This document shows positions 48,301 through 59,275 of a DNA stretch of 64,000 nt, one piece after another (within the stretch, counting starts at the first letter, position 1; each line of letters starts with the position of its first letter). The DNA lies in assembly GCA_034509755.1 (NCBI GenBank), contig CM067550.1:5635001-5699000 (forward strand). The letters run 5' to 3'. Made by a program: the position numbers and the translations under genes. The notes below the pieces were generated by a model. That model did not search any database. It was not told where the DNA came from and saw only the letters and a list, made by a program, of their open reading frames with translations. Source of the stretch: Anisodus tanguticus. Lineage: Eukaryota; Streptophyta; Magnoliopsida; Solanales; Solanaceae.

Positions 48301-49520
48301 TGTCTTTAAGAGACTTTAACTCCGACTCAGGCTACCCTTTTCGATTTATCAAGAGTCCCAAATGAAACTTTTGTCTACGCCACATAAGTATTTAACATCT
48401 TGTTTACTTAGTTGATGCAGTTCTAGAATGGAGAACGGAGTCTCTGATCCTTCAATTTAATAATCCTAAGTTCCAGTTATTCATATGTTATTTCTCTTTT
48501 CAAGTCTGTTAAGGTTGAATACTATTTTATTTGTTCTAAAAAACTATTTCTATGTTATCTTTAGAGGTGTTTGCTAATTTTCTTTACTTGAAGGATAAAA
48601 TATAACTAGAATTCAATAGATGTTTGGCCAAGTCTGCTATCTGATTTTGGTTGTATAAGTTTCGTGATTAAGTTGTGATCAATCATAATGTTTTTGTTGG
48701 TTAACTGATATAGGTCTTGCTAATCTGTTTATTCCTTTTTATGCATGAACCATTTGAGTCCAATGGACTCCTCGACATTATGTGTTGGGCTAGAAGCCCA
48801 ACATCTCTTAGATCGAGTCTGCCACTTCATTCATCAGTGCGAAAAGAAAAATGGGCCTGAGGCTCAACTCCTATTTCTTCATCGAGTTCGGAAGCTGCCT
48901 GAAGGTCCAACCATGGGTAAAAATGATAGAAGGCTCGGCCATGGATGAAAATAATCTAAAATATTAGAACATTTCTTTTAATACGGTATTTGGTGGGCCG
49001 GTATACCCACCAACCCGTTTGCTTTATTTCTTTCATGTTAATTTGCTGTATGTAAAATCTTAAATTATTATTGGAACCCTTAAGTAGAATTTAATTACAA
49101 GAGTCACTAGTAATTAAATACCTTTACCTAAAAAATAGGAATTTTCCTTTGTTAAGCTATAGTTGGGTAGGGGAATTACATATATGTTAGAACTCATTTT
49201 ATCTCCGTCCCTTTATTTTTGCAGTCATATTTTAGTACTGTAATTAGAAAAATTTAAAGTAAGTCCCTCTATAAAAAAAAAATAAACCTCATCAAAATCC
49301 TAAAACAATAATTCAAATAATTTAACCTCTATTTCCCTCCCAAAAAAAGAGCCACCACTATTAAATTCTTATCCCAAAAGGAAAAAAAAGTACCATTTCT
49401 TCAATCCGCGCAACACACATTACAACTCTCCTAATCCGTTGATAACTTTTAATCTAAAGGCTTATATTCAAATCTATATCTATCCGGAACACTCTCTTTT
49501 TAACCAATAAAATTTCATTA
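48301..49520. other. Intergenic DNA upstream of histone H1
   Basis: No gene recognised. 48740-48950 has an open stretch with paired TGGGC phrases (GGGCTAGAAGCCC is a short inverted repeat) but no family resemblance. The right end should contain the histone H1 promoter. Confidence 0.5.
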
Positions 49521-49525
49521 TTTCC

Positions 49526-49536
49526 CTTTATATACC
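49526..49536 (+). promoter_or_regulatory. Candidate TATA box of histone H1
   Basis: TTTATATACCA lies about 95 bp before the ATG at 49624. Transcription would begin near 49560, giving a short A/T-rich leader. The position is typical, but the start site is inferred. Confidence 0.55.
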
Positions 49537-49623
49537 AATTCCAAGTCTTCTTTTATTTGGCATAATTCATCATTTCTATATCTCATTGCACATAATATAT
49601 TCAATTAAGCTGTGCTTATAACA

Positions 49624-50919
49624 ATGGTGTCTGCTACAGCAACTGCAAAGAAAACATCTGCTCCTAAGAAACCTAGATCTCATCCTCCTTATGCTGAGGT
49701 ATTTCTTTAATTACCCAATTCTTTATGTTTTTTTTGGTTGAATTAATTTGATTGGATTTCTTTTTATTTTCGTCCCTCTTGTTCTACATAGATTCAATGT
49801 GTCAATTGATTGATTGCTTGGCTTGTACACAAGCTGTGAAGTCAGTGAAGTAAAGGAAGAAGAAATTTGGCCAAGAGAAGGAGAGTTTGAGAATGATGAG
49901 AGTTGACAATTTGAGGAATATTTTTCTTATTATAAAATGTACGAATACATGTGTGTACACAAATCTCAATTTTAGATGATTCTAATAATTACTAACTAAT
50001 CATGCAACAAGAATAATTAATGTCTTAATAAATTTAAAACTAACTAGTTTGTAGCAATTATCTAGGAAGGTGTATCCTAGTGCCATGAATAGCATACATT
50101 AGATAATTGCTAAAACTAATTAGTTGAAGTTAGTTTTAAGTTTGTTAGGATGTTTGTTATTCTTATTGCATGGTTGATTAGGGTTAAAAGTAATTATTAG
50201 AATCATTTAGAATTGAGATTGTGTATATATACACATGTATTCATACTTTTTGTAATAAGAAAAATATTTCTCAAATTGTCAACTCTCATTATTCTTGAAT
50301 TTTTCTTCTTTTGTGAATTTGATGTTTAAAATGGCGGAAACTATAGCTTATAGAACATATTTGTGTTGTTTTTTGAATAATGTAGCTAACCATGTCTCAA
50401 TTTATGTGATACGGCCTGAATTTTGAGAGCTAATTTTTTTATTTAGCATTAATTAATGATGGGATTTTTGTGCAGATGATATCAGAAGCAATAAGTGTGT
50501 TGAAGGAAAGAACTGGTTCGAGTCAAGTTGCCATAGGAAAATTCATTGAAGAAAAACAAAAAGATTTGCCTTCAAATTTCAGGAAACTCTTATTGGTTCA
50601 ATTGAAGAAACTCGTCGCTACAGGAAAGTTGACTAAAATCAAAGGCTCTTTCAAGCTTTCCCCCGTCGCTATTGCAAAACCTAAGAAAGAACCGGCAACA
50701 AAGAAGAAGGCCACCGCCGCTGCAAATACAAAAGCAGTAACTCCTAAAAAGAATGCTAAAGCAGTGGCGAAGAAGGTTGTAACTGCTCCGGGGAAAGTGA
50801 AGAAAGCGACTCCGGTGAAGAAAGCTACTGTTGCTAAAGTGAAGAAAACTACTCCGGCAAGGAAGGTTAAATCTATTAAGAGTCCGGTGAAGAAGGTTGT
50901 GAAGAAAGCAAAGAAATGA
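49624..50919 (+). CDS. Linker histone H1
   Basis: Join 49624-49698 and 50476-50919; 172 residues. Linker histone binding nucleosome entry/exit DNA and compacting chromatin in the nucleus. Residues 1-18 form a very short basic N-tail. Residues about 19-92 form the H15 globular domain (SHPPYAEMISEAISVLKERT, GSSQVAIGKFIEEK, LPSNFRKLLLVQLKKLVATG, LTKIKGSFKLS). Residues 93-172 are a Lys/Ala/Pro-rich tail with repeated KKATPVKK/VKKTTPARK-type blocks. The intron falls after YAE, early in the globular domain, with good borders (GAG|GTATTT, GTGCAG|ATG). The ATG context is AACAATGG. The short length resembles minor, stress-inducible plant H1 variants (H1.3 type), but subtype is inference. No lesion was seen. 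The intron carries a long foldback. Confidence 0.95.
49855..50311. mobile_element. Foldback (long inverted repeat) element in H1 intron
   Basis: Two arms of roughly 210 bp (49855-50064 and 50100-50311) are reverse complements with small gaps and a 35-bp loop. Matching blocks include GAGAGTTGACAATTTGAG, ATATTTTTCTTATTA, GAATACATGTGT, TGATTCTAATAATTA and GCAATTATCTA. It has no coding capacity. It is best read as a MITE or foldback transposon; a target duplication was not found. Confidence 0.9.
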
Positions 50920-51169
50920 AGAGATTAGTTTGTGATATGTACATTGTCTTTAGCCTTTTCTATATTAGGGTTTTCATGTTAAATTTTTTCGTTTGCAGTG
51001 TTATTGTTCTCCATTGTTAGGGTTTGTTTGTTTTACGAGTATGACTTGTGCTCTCATTGTCATATAGGTTTGATTGAAATAGTGAATGATTTGTTTGAAT
51101 GAAGCAGTGTTTTAAATTAAGGTCAAGAAAACAATTTAATGCATAACATAACAATTGATAGCCTATAGT
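50920..51169 (+). other. Histone H1 3' UTR and flank
   Basis: T-rich stretch after the stop codon with several AATGAA-like signals (for example 51098-51105). It ends at the target site of the SINE at 51178. Confidence 0.5.
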
Positions 51170-51177
51170 CCTTGTCT

Positions 51178-51540
51178 TTTTTTTTTTTACGAATGAATCC
51201 GCAGTTGCTATTCTCTTGAGTACGTACAGGGTAAACTCCGGACTGACGCAATAGCCTGCAAACTACGTCAGCCGACTAACTACACTTAGCAAGCCATGTG
51301 TGATAGGCTTCTGTGGTAGGGTAAACTTTTTAAAGTGACTGGTCTCACCGCATTACGGCCCCATACCCTAAAAAACCCCACCTCCGGCCTGGCCCTACGG
51401 ATTAGTATACATCGCTTGGCCCTACACGTATGGAGTGATTTTTTTGGGGGAACACAGTTCCACTCTCGCTGATCAGAGGATTCGAACACTGAACCTCAGA
51501 CAGCAATACCCTAATGTATTAGCCAGTGGGTCAAACACTC
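51178..51540 (-). mobile_element. tRNA-derived SINE
   Basis: On the minus strand it starts near GTTTGACCCACTGGCTAATA, has a B-box-like GTTCGAATCCTC (complement near 51480-51491) and ends with GCTATTGCGTCAG ... GCAACTGCGGATTC and an A tail (plus-strand T run to about 51188). Direct repeats CCTTGTCT at 51170-51177 and 51541-51548 look like the target duplication. Its 3' end is shared with 55285-55505 and 16040-16160. Length (about 363 bp) is large for a SINE; the middle has C-rich and GGCCC blocks. Confidence 0.8.
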
Positions 51541-51548
51541 CCTTGTCT

Positions 51549-52761
51549 GTCTTGACATTTGATGGAACATATTAAAAATGAAACCTTATGAACTCTACAT
51601 AAGATATACTGCACAAGCCCCAAAATTATAGATTTTTTAGTACATAATATATATAAAAGTAGGTCATCTTCCATGAGATACAACATGCATTTGCTTTCCA
51701 ACTCCATTGTTCCTTTAAGAGAAATAACCCAAAATCACTGCAAATAAGCATTTCGTTATGTTTTCCTTAGTTCCGTTAGATTGGTTAGTTTAGGGATCAA
51801 AATTGTACAATTTATTTAATTAAAAATTAAATGTGCTTAGTTGAATAACACAAAGATGAAAAGTGGAATTAAGCAATAACTCAGAGACTAAAAATGTTTA
51901 TTATGATTGTAGAGTGATTCGGATTGTTGCTGGTTCTTATCATCAAAATTCGCCGGAATATTAGTACAATTTGTGAATAGTGGATATTGTTACATTTTTC
52001 CATGAAACTTTTTCATTATTTCTCTATTCTTTTTCTACGGGAACATTCAATTGAAATGATATAGAGAAGATATTACTCTATTTTATAAGTATAATTTAAA
52101 ATCTAAATTTATTATTTGTATTTATGTAAGTTTATTTGAAAATTTTCCCTCCACGAGATACCTTTATGCAAAAGATGAAAAAGGAAAAAAAAGAGAGGTG
52201 AGATTGAGTTAGCCCTTATCTGTTTCTTCTCTTTGTTAATAATTATATTTTCTTTTTAAGGATATTCAGCTGGATATTTATTTAAAGTCTGAGAAGAATT
52301 GATTTTAATCAAATTCGTTTTGGTTTGATGACCAAATAGATTGAAACATTTATGAAAAAGCATGGGCTAAGAGAATTGGTTAAAAAATGAAAAAATCTAA
52401 GAGAAAGTTATTCCTAAGAAACTAAATTTAATTAGTTTCCAAAAGCTTATGGAATAATTATGTTATGAATATCCCAAAGATAATTGTTAAAATATCCAAC
52501 AAACAAGATGAATCTTGCATAGTTAAATGATTAGATTAAAAAGGGCATGCGGTTTTCAATAGGATGGTAGTAACATTTTTATCTAAATCTTTTTTTTAGA
52601 ATTTACAAGATTCAATCAAAGTTTAAATAAATATACAAGAAAAAAACGATAATAAAAATATGTATGCAAAACTATGGCTCGTTTTTACGGTTCCAAAACA
52701 ATTCGCTTCTGGATTGATGCAACATACCCTTTGAACCCTAAACATTGAATATTTATGTAAC
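51549..52761. other. AT-rich intergenic DNA
   Basis: No gene, RNA or transposon recognised. Confidence 0.5.
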
Positions 52762-53056
52762 TGAAAAAAATAATCTCTTAATTATTTTTATTAATTAAAA
52801 GGGTATATATACAATTTACATATTTTCATAATAAGAAATTATATTCCTATTCTACTCTTAAAACCTTATTCTAGTAATACAAGAATCCTACAACTATAGT
52901 AAGTGTACAAGACTAATTAAGGCAATACTTACATTAAACTATTACAACACTTTATTCACAAATTCTGCCCAAACCGTGGGCTTGCTACACAAAATCCGAG
53001 ATCCAATATACATGAGTATACACATGTATATTGTGTATATTTATGTATCTTTAACA
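52762..53056 (-). repeat. Copia 3' LTR
   Basis: 295 bp, starting TGTTAAAGATACATAAATAT and ending AGATTATTTTTTTCA on the minus strand. Confidence 0.88.
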
Positions 53057-53059
53057 CAC

Positions 53060-54960
53060 ACATGCAATCATAGCGGGCGGTCGTCGAACGCTGAGATTGT
53101 CCCTAAAATCTTCAAAAAGGACTGAGGGAAGACCCTTTGTAAAGATGTTTGCAATTTGATACCTGGAAGGGACATGACAGACGCTTACTTGTCCACGAGC
53201 TACCTTTTCTCGAACAAAGTGAATGTCCATCTCGATATGTTTAGTGCGCTGGTGCTGAACCAGATTACCAGAGAGGTAGATGGCACTAACATTATCACAA
53301 TAAACCAAGGTAGCTTTCTGAATAGGACAATGAAACTCTAAAAGAAGATTACGTAACAAACATGATTCAGAGACCACATTGGCCACCCCTCGATACTCGG
53401 CCTATACACTAGAGCGTGATAAAGTCGACTGGCGCTTTCGTAGACCATGAGACCAAGTTATTACCAAGAAACATACAATAGTCAGACGTAGACCGTCTGG
53501 TATCCGGACAGTCACCCCAATCAGCATCTGTATACGAGACAAGTGTAGACGTCGACAATAGATATAAATGGAAGTCATAGTCAAGTGTCTCCTAATGTAC
53601 CGAATAATGCATTTTAGCGTATTCATATGTTCAACTCTAGGATCATGCATAAACAAGCACACCTGCTGTACGGCATATGTAATATCTGATCTCGTGAAAG
53701 TAAGATATTGAAGAGCCCCTGCCAGACTATGATAGCGTGTCGGATCCTCGTAAGGTGAGCCAGCCGCAGCACCCAACTTGGGTTTAGTATCAACTAGAGT
53801 GGAAGTAGACTTGCATGAGGACATACCAGCTCGCTCAATGATCTCGACTGCATACTTACGTTGTGACAAGAACAACCCACCTACATGATGAGTGACAGCA
53901 ATGCCCAAAAAATAACTCAAGGGCCCCAAATCTTTCATAGCAAACTCAGAACTGAGCATTGTCATGATAGACTGGCGTAATGCATCAGAAGAGGCAGTCA
54001 AGATAATATCATCCACATATATTAGTATATAAGCCAGGGAAGACCCACGACGATATATGAACAATGAATTATCGGACCTGCTGTGAGAGAACCCAATAGT
54101 CGAAACATAGTCTGCAAACCTCTTATACCAAGCCCGTGGGGACTGCTTAAGCACATACAATGACTTCTTCAATAAACAGACATGATGAGGATATTTGAGA
54201 TCTCGAAAGCCCAAAGATTGATGCATATAGATTGTCTCTTTGATATCACCATGTAAGAAAGCATTCTTCACATCTAACTGATGAATGGGACATGCTTTCG
54301 AAAGAGCCAAGCTGAGCACAGTGTGAATGGTAGCCGGCTTGACCACCGGACTAAATGTCTCACCACAATCTACACCAACCTGCTGAGTCTTACCATCACC
54401 TACCAAACGAGCCTTATGCCTTGCAAAAGAACCGTCAGAATTATTCTTATAAGCAAAAATTCACATAGACCGAATAATATTAACACCAGATGGACGGGAC
54501 ACCAACTCCCACGTCTTATTATCAATAAGAGCATTATATTCGTCGGTCATAACAATTTTCCAATTCGGATCATTTAAAGCAGACACATGGTTACGGGGTA
54601 GATGAGATTTAAGAATATTAGAATTTAAATTAAAATGTCTTTTTGGTTTAAAAATACCCCGTTGACTACGAGTGATCGGTCTATGACTCGGGAGAGAATT
54701 GGGCGGATTTTAGGAATTATCGGGACTTGTGACGGACTGGCCAGCAGGTAGTGGGCCTGCTGGCCCAACTCGGCAACTGGAACCGACACTGGAAACATGG
54801 ATTGGGTCATTCCTGGACCTGGGTACAGAATCAGAAACTGGGCCAAAACTGGGCAGGAGACATGGCCCAGTTGCTGGATCCAGACCTGTGGACGACGTCA
54901 TAACGGGAGGACCAGTGGGCAGTGGGCCCTTTGGCGGATTTTAGGTACGGGGTAGTTCAG
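53060..54960 (-). pseudogene. Copia reverse transcriptase and RNase H, broken
   Basis: The longest open part (54406-53402) covers reverse transcriptase from VGDGKTQQVGVDCGETFSPV through LDVKNAFLHGDIKETIYMHQ to IYVDDIILTASSDALRQSIM (catalytic YVDD codons near 54020-54009) and on into RNase H. A shift at about 53590 and a break near 53395 separate it from the RNase H end (EMDIHFVREKVARGQVSVC, near 53230). Upstream lies a Pro/Gly/Ser-rich linker (54870-54730) and MTDEYNAL-type sequence near 54555. It is the best-preserved reverse transcriptase of the four copia copies. Confidence 0.9.
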
Positions 54961-55284
54961 ATAAATGATGAATAATATACGGGAATATACCATCATTCAA
55001 AAATTTATAGCGAACGGAAATTGAGATTCATCAAAAATTACATGGCGACTAATGATGATTTTATGAGATGATAAATCAAAACATTTGTAACCACGATGAT
55101 CTGATGGATAACCCAAAAACACACAAGGGATAGACCGGGCTTGAAGTTTGTTAATTGTGGTGGACGAAAAGTGGATACAAGATAATTCAAATAACTAAAC
55201 ACCACTATTTACTTATTTAGGATACTTAGTATAGTATAGCCTTTGAACTGTATAGAAAAAACTCAATATGCATTTGAAATACTT

Positions 55285-55505
55285 TTTTTTTATTACATGA
55301 GAACCCGCAATCGCTACCCTTTTGGGTGCGCATAAGGAAAACTCAAATCATGTGCAATAGCTCACAAACTACGCAAACCACACAGGAAAGCACTAGGCAA
55401 GTCCCGTGCGACGAGCTCGACCAGAAAGCAAAATCCCCTGCTATCGTAGGCAGACCTCCATTATGAAAGTCTATTGCTAAACCAACTGAGCCACCCTTGC
55501 GGGTA
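55285..55505 (-). mobile_element. tRNA-derived SINE (SolS-like)
   Basis: About 220 bp. On the minus strand it opens TACCCGCAAGGGTGGCTCAG with a canonical A box TGGCTCAGTTGG (complement 55482-55493). It ends GGGTAGCGATTGCGGGTTC plus an A tail (plus T run 55283-55290). Target duplication: AAATACTT at 55277-55284 and 55506-55513. A clear B box is not seen. Confidence 0.87.
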
Positions 55506-55637
55506 AAATACTTCCTTTTCCCCTTTACTTAAACCAGAAAAAGCATCCTCAATTTGCTCAGTTGCGATGCAGACATGCATAATTTTTCTACTCCCATTAC
55601 CAGGAGATAAATGGTAGAATTTTGTGCTCCACTCACC

Positions 55638-55718
55638 TACATGGTTTACACTTCATTAGGACAGGAAAATATGAGCTAAATGCTCCAAAAAACAGACTAG
55701 GAAAACATCACAGACTGA
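55638..55718 (+). repeat. 80-bp direct repeat, left copy
   Basis: TACATGGTTTACACTTCATT ... AAAACATCACAGACTGA. The right copy is at 60228-60307 with about ten differences. The pair brackets the hAT element and the array 55719-60227. Confidence 0.9.
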
Positions 55719-56025
55719 GTGGGTGTTTGTATGGATAGCTGGCCAGTGGGTCGGGTCGGCCCGGTCTCGCCCCGACACCGCCTCGGTCCCGCCCCTAATC
55801 CGACTATTTTTTAAAATTTTTTTGCAGTAACGAGACTCGAATCGGGACGGGACATGGTCTCCCGCCCGAAACCTCCCATTTTGCAAAAATAACTGTTGCA
55901 CCAACGACCATTTTATATTTTGGTCGTTGTGCAACAACCATTTTTGGCCTCCCCCAACCCCCTACCTCCTTAATATTTATATTTAACCCATAAGTTATTA
56001 TATTTGCACTTTAACCCATTTTTTC

Positions 56026-56038
56026 AACTATAAATATC
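56026..56038 (+). promoter_or_regulatory. Candidate TATA box of hAT transposase
   Basis: ACTATAAATATCT followed by a CT-rich leader (56040-56130), a typical plant promoter arrangement, about 330 bp before the transposase ATG at 56359. Confidence 0.5.
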
Positions 56039-56358
56039 TCATTTTCTCTTCATCTTTCTCACAAATCTTCCTACAATCACTCTAATCTCTCAATACTCAA
56101 TCTATCTCTCTCTCTACAAGTCTACATTGTCTACTAAATATTCAATTTTATTTATTCATTTGAGAGTGAAGTTGGCAACTACCTTGAGGATCTTCCATCG
56201 AGCAAAGTTTCAATTTTCAACCTCTCGATTACACGTCGACGTTATGTCGGCGTTTGGTACATTCGTTACTTCATTAAATTATTATTGTCTGTTTATTTTA
56301 TTTAGCGCACTTAGTTTTATTTACTTTAATTATTTATTAGTATAATTATAAATTTATA

Positions 56359-58727
56359 ATGAAAAGATTTAAACGTATGCTTACGGGTAGGGGTCATGCT
56401 TCTTCTAGTAGGGGCAACAAGGTCAAGAGTCCTATTTCTAGACAGAATCCTATTCCTACACATGATGATTTTGTTGATACTGAACATTTTCCTACAATAC
56501 CATTAGATTTAGACGAGGAGCTATTTTCTGGAACTCAAGAAAACTTTAATTTAGACGATGATATAGATGATACACCCACTAATGTAGATGACAACACACC
56601 CACTAGTGCACCTTCAATTGAAATGTCTCTTATTCTCCCTAGTATGAGACGAGGTCCAGCAAAACGACCATTAAAATCAGATGCATGGACATTTTTTAAT
56701 AGGCACGTAGAGAATCAAGTAACTAGATGTAAAATTTGTAAAGATATTTTAAAATTTAAAACTGGAAAAGGTCACGGTGGGACGTGGGGTTTAATGAGAC
56801 ACGTATCAAGGGCTCATCCAGCTAGGTATGCCCAATACGAGGCTTCAAAACCGGGTGAGCAAATGTTCGCTCCATCGGGACAAGGTTCACATACTGATAC
56901 TATCCCAGACCAAGTACAAGGTCAAATTAACCCTATGACGGGGGGAATTGTAGGCCCTAAATACAATAAACATAGAGATAAGGAAGCAATAGCAAAATTA
57001 GTTGTTGTGGAAGGTTTGCCTTTTTCATTTCCTTCATCTCCCGGTTTTATTCATTACATTAGAGATATGTATAATTTTGTTTTAACGGTTTTCCTAGATT
57101 AACTGTTAAGAGAGATGTATTTAAATTCGCTCATGAATATCAACAATATTTACGTTATTCATTATATCATTTTAATGGCAAAGTGACTATCATTTCCTAT
57201 ATAGGCCGTAGTACTAACGACCATGATTATTTAACGGTAACTTGTCATTGGATAGATTATAAATGGTATATGCTAAAATGTATCTTAGCATATAGATATA
57301 TAGATGATAGGTACACTGATACTTTTATTGCAGAAAATATTTATCAAGTGTGCGATTATTACGGAATAACTGATAAAATTATGACTATTACATTAGATAA
57401 CGCTTCTTCTAACAATTACGCTATTACAATTTTAAAAAATAGTTTAACTCCATCTTTTCCAGATCATTTTCATATAAAATGTGTGTGCCATATATATAAC
57501 TTAATTGTAAAGGATGATCTATCACTTTTTGAAGACATTCTTAGTAAAATACAATTTGCTATAAACTTTATTTTAAAAAATAATAGAATACAACGAAGAA
57601 AAGAATATAAAAAAACTTGTCACGATTGCCAAGTACCTTATAGAAAAATTCTAGAAGAAGTACCCACTAGGTGAGATTCTTTATACGAGCAACTACTTGA
57701 TGCTTATGACTATAGAAAACCTATAACTTTATTTTTTAACTCTCATAATCAAAATCCAGCTGATATGATTGTAGATAGCGATTGGGTAAAAATTTCTGAA
57801 CTTATTATATTTTTAGATAAATTTTTTCAAGCAACAAAAGAATTTTTCGGTATATATTATCCTACTATTTCAACTATGTTGTTTTATATAGCTCTAATAT
57901 TTTTATTACTTAGTGAATATATGGAAAAACCAGCTTATATGACAGCTATTTAAAAAATGTTTATCAAAATAAATAAATATTTTATTCCTATTTTCACTAT
58001 TTACATTATTGGTGCTGTATTAAATCCTACTATTAAAATAGACGGTACTAAATCACTTATTGAAACTATTTACGATTGTATAGAAGTGCTACCACCTCCG
58101 AGTCCCAAAAATCCAAATCACCCACCACCTATTGAACAAACTAAAGAACAAGTGTTGTCTAGCGTAGAAGACCAATGCAAAAAAGTATATAGGTTTTACC
58201 AATAAGAAAGTGCTAGTAACCTACCGGCTTCCATACCATCTTCTTCTTCTTCAACACAACCTCACAAAAGACATGTTGTTTCTGCGGCTAGTATTGAAAG
58301 CCTTAGAAATAGAATGTGCGGCCATACCGCTACTAACCAAATTAGCGAGTTTGATATTTTTGTTTTGCAGGGTTCTGTACCGTACCAAGCAGTTCTCAAT
58401 GAAGAAGAACGTGAAAACTTACTGAAATACTGGAGGGGGAATGAGAAGACCTTTCCGACACTTTCAATGATGGACCGAGATGTTTTGAACATTCAAGCGT
58501 CATCAACGACGTCTGAAAGCGCTTTTTCTGCCGTCAGATATCAAATAGGAGAGCACATACACTCATTAGCCGGAGATAGCTTGGAGATTGTAGTATTATT
58601 CAGAGATTGGATACGAGCGGAGCGGAGAAGGTGCGGTCAACCGGAGATCAACGAAGAAGAAGACGAAAACTACAATGAAATCTTATCCGAATGTGATGGA
58701 AGTGACGTGGAGCAATTTGACCAATAA
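56359..58727 (+). pseudogene. hAT transposase (BED zinc finger, RICESLEEPER-type), broken
   Basis: The ATG at 56359 opens a 247-codon frame. An acidic N-terminal region leads to a BED zinc finger (WTFFNRHVENQVTRCKICKD ... LMRHVSRAHPARY, about residues 112-160). A frameshift near 57080 is followed by FPRLTVKRDVFKFAHEYQQY, a core piece with SYIGRSTNDHDY, where relatives carry an Asp just before the GRS (Y here), and TLDNASSNN, which keeps the second Asp. A stop at 57672-57674 replaces the Trp of the R-W-D-S-L motif (TGG to TGA). More shifts precede the hATC dimerisation domain (58314-58727; LNIQASSTTSESAFSAVRYQ). With several lesions and a probable lost catalytic residue it cannot be active. 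Confidence 0.9.
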
Positions 58728-59104
58728 ATACCAATTCCAACCGAAGAACCATGGGAAATTATCAAGAAACTAGAACAGGTTTTTTTCAGAATGTAATTTT
58801 TTTAATTGCAATTTTACTATGTAATTTGCAACTTTTGAACAACACCACAAAGTTTTGACAATTGTATTACAAAAAATCATATGTCTATTAAATAATATAA
58901 GAGGCACAAAAACAGTATTGGGATGTTTTTATTACACTATCTTGTCTTGTTTAATTATTGAGTTTTTTTTTATATATATGTTATTTTTTAAATTAAGTGC
59001 AAAAAAAAAAAAGAGAACCGCCCGGGATCCCGATCCGACTCAACCCAATCCCGACCTGACCCGATTCCGACGGGATCGGGATCGGGGCGAGACTTCGGCA
59101 AATC

Positions 59105-59240
59105 CCGCCTATCTCGATCCCGCATGACCCGACCCGACCCGATCCTGCATGACCCGACCCGATCCTGCATGACCCGACCCGACCCTATCCTGCCCTTTCC
59201 ACTCGTCCCGCCCAGATCCCGCCAAACCCGGCCCACCCCT
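59105..59240 (-). repeat. Subterminal GGGTCGGGTC repeats
   Basis: GCATGACCCGACCCGA-type phrases recur at about 59122, 59149 and 59168, giving GGGTCGGGTCGGGTC runs on the minus strand. Likely transposase-binding subterminal repeats of the hAT element, and quadruplex-capable. Confidence 0.75.
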
Positions 59241-59275
59241 ACTCGGAGGAACACATTTTCCAGAAAATATTTTTT

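Larger units (their letters stand above)
52762..55193 (-). mobile_element. Ty1/copia 3' fragment (LTR, RNase H, RT, integrase end)
   Basis: A minus-strand copy of the same copia family: 3' LTR at 52762-53056, then RNase H, reverse transcriptase and the C-terminal integrase side, truncated near 55193. The 5' half is missing. A single LTR and an internal cut-off point to truncation by deletion or recombination. Confidence 0.9.
55744..59241 (+). mobile_element. hAT transposon, broken
   Basis: About 3.5 kb containing a hAT transposase remnant, with GC-rich ends unlike the AT-rich surroundings. Left end CCAGTGGGTCGGGTCGGCC and right end (complement) TAGGGGTGGGCCGGGTTTGG are candidate imperfect inverted repeats. 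Tandem ATGACCCGACCCGA phrases lie inside the right end. No 8-bp duplication was found at these borders, so the limits are approximate. Confidence 0.78.

Noticed and set aside
48745..48948. 67-codon frame with a GLEAQHLLDRV-like start
   Set aside because: No domain; an inverted GGGCTAGAAGCCC and retroelement surroundings make a repeat remnant more likely.
55482..55493. tRNA-like A box suggesting a tRNA gene
   Set aside because: No cloverleaf, no proper B box, an A tail and a target duplication: this is a SINE.
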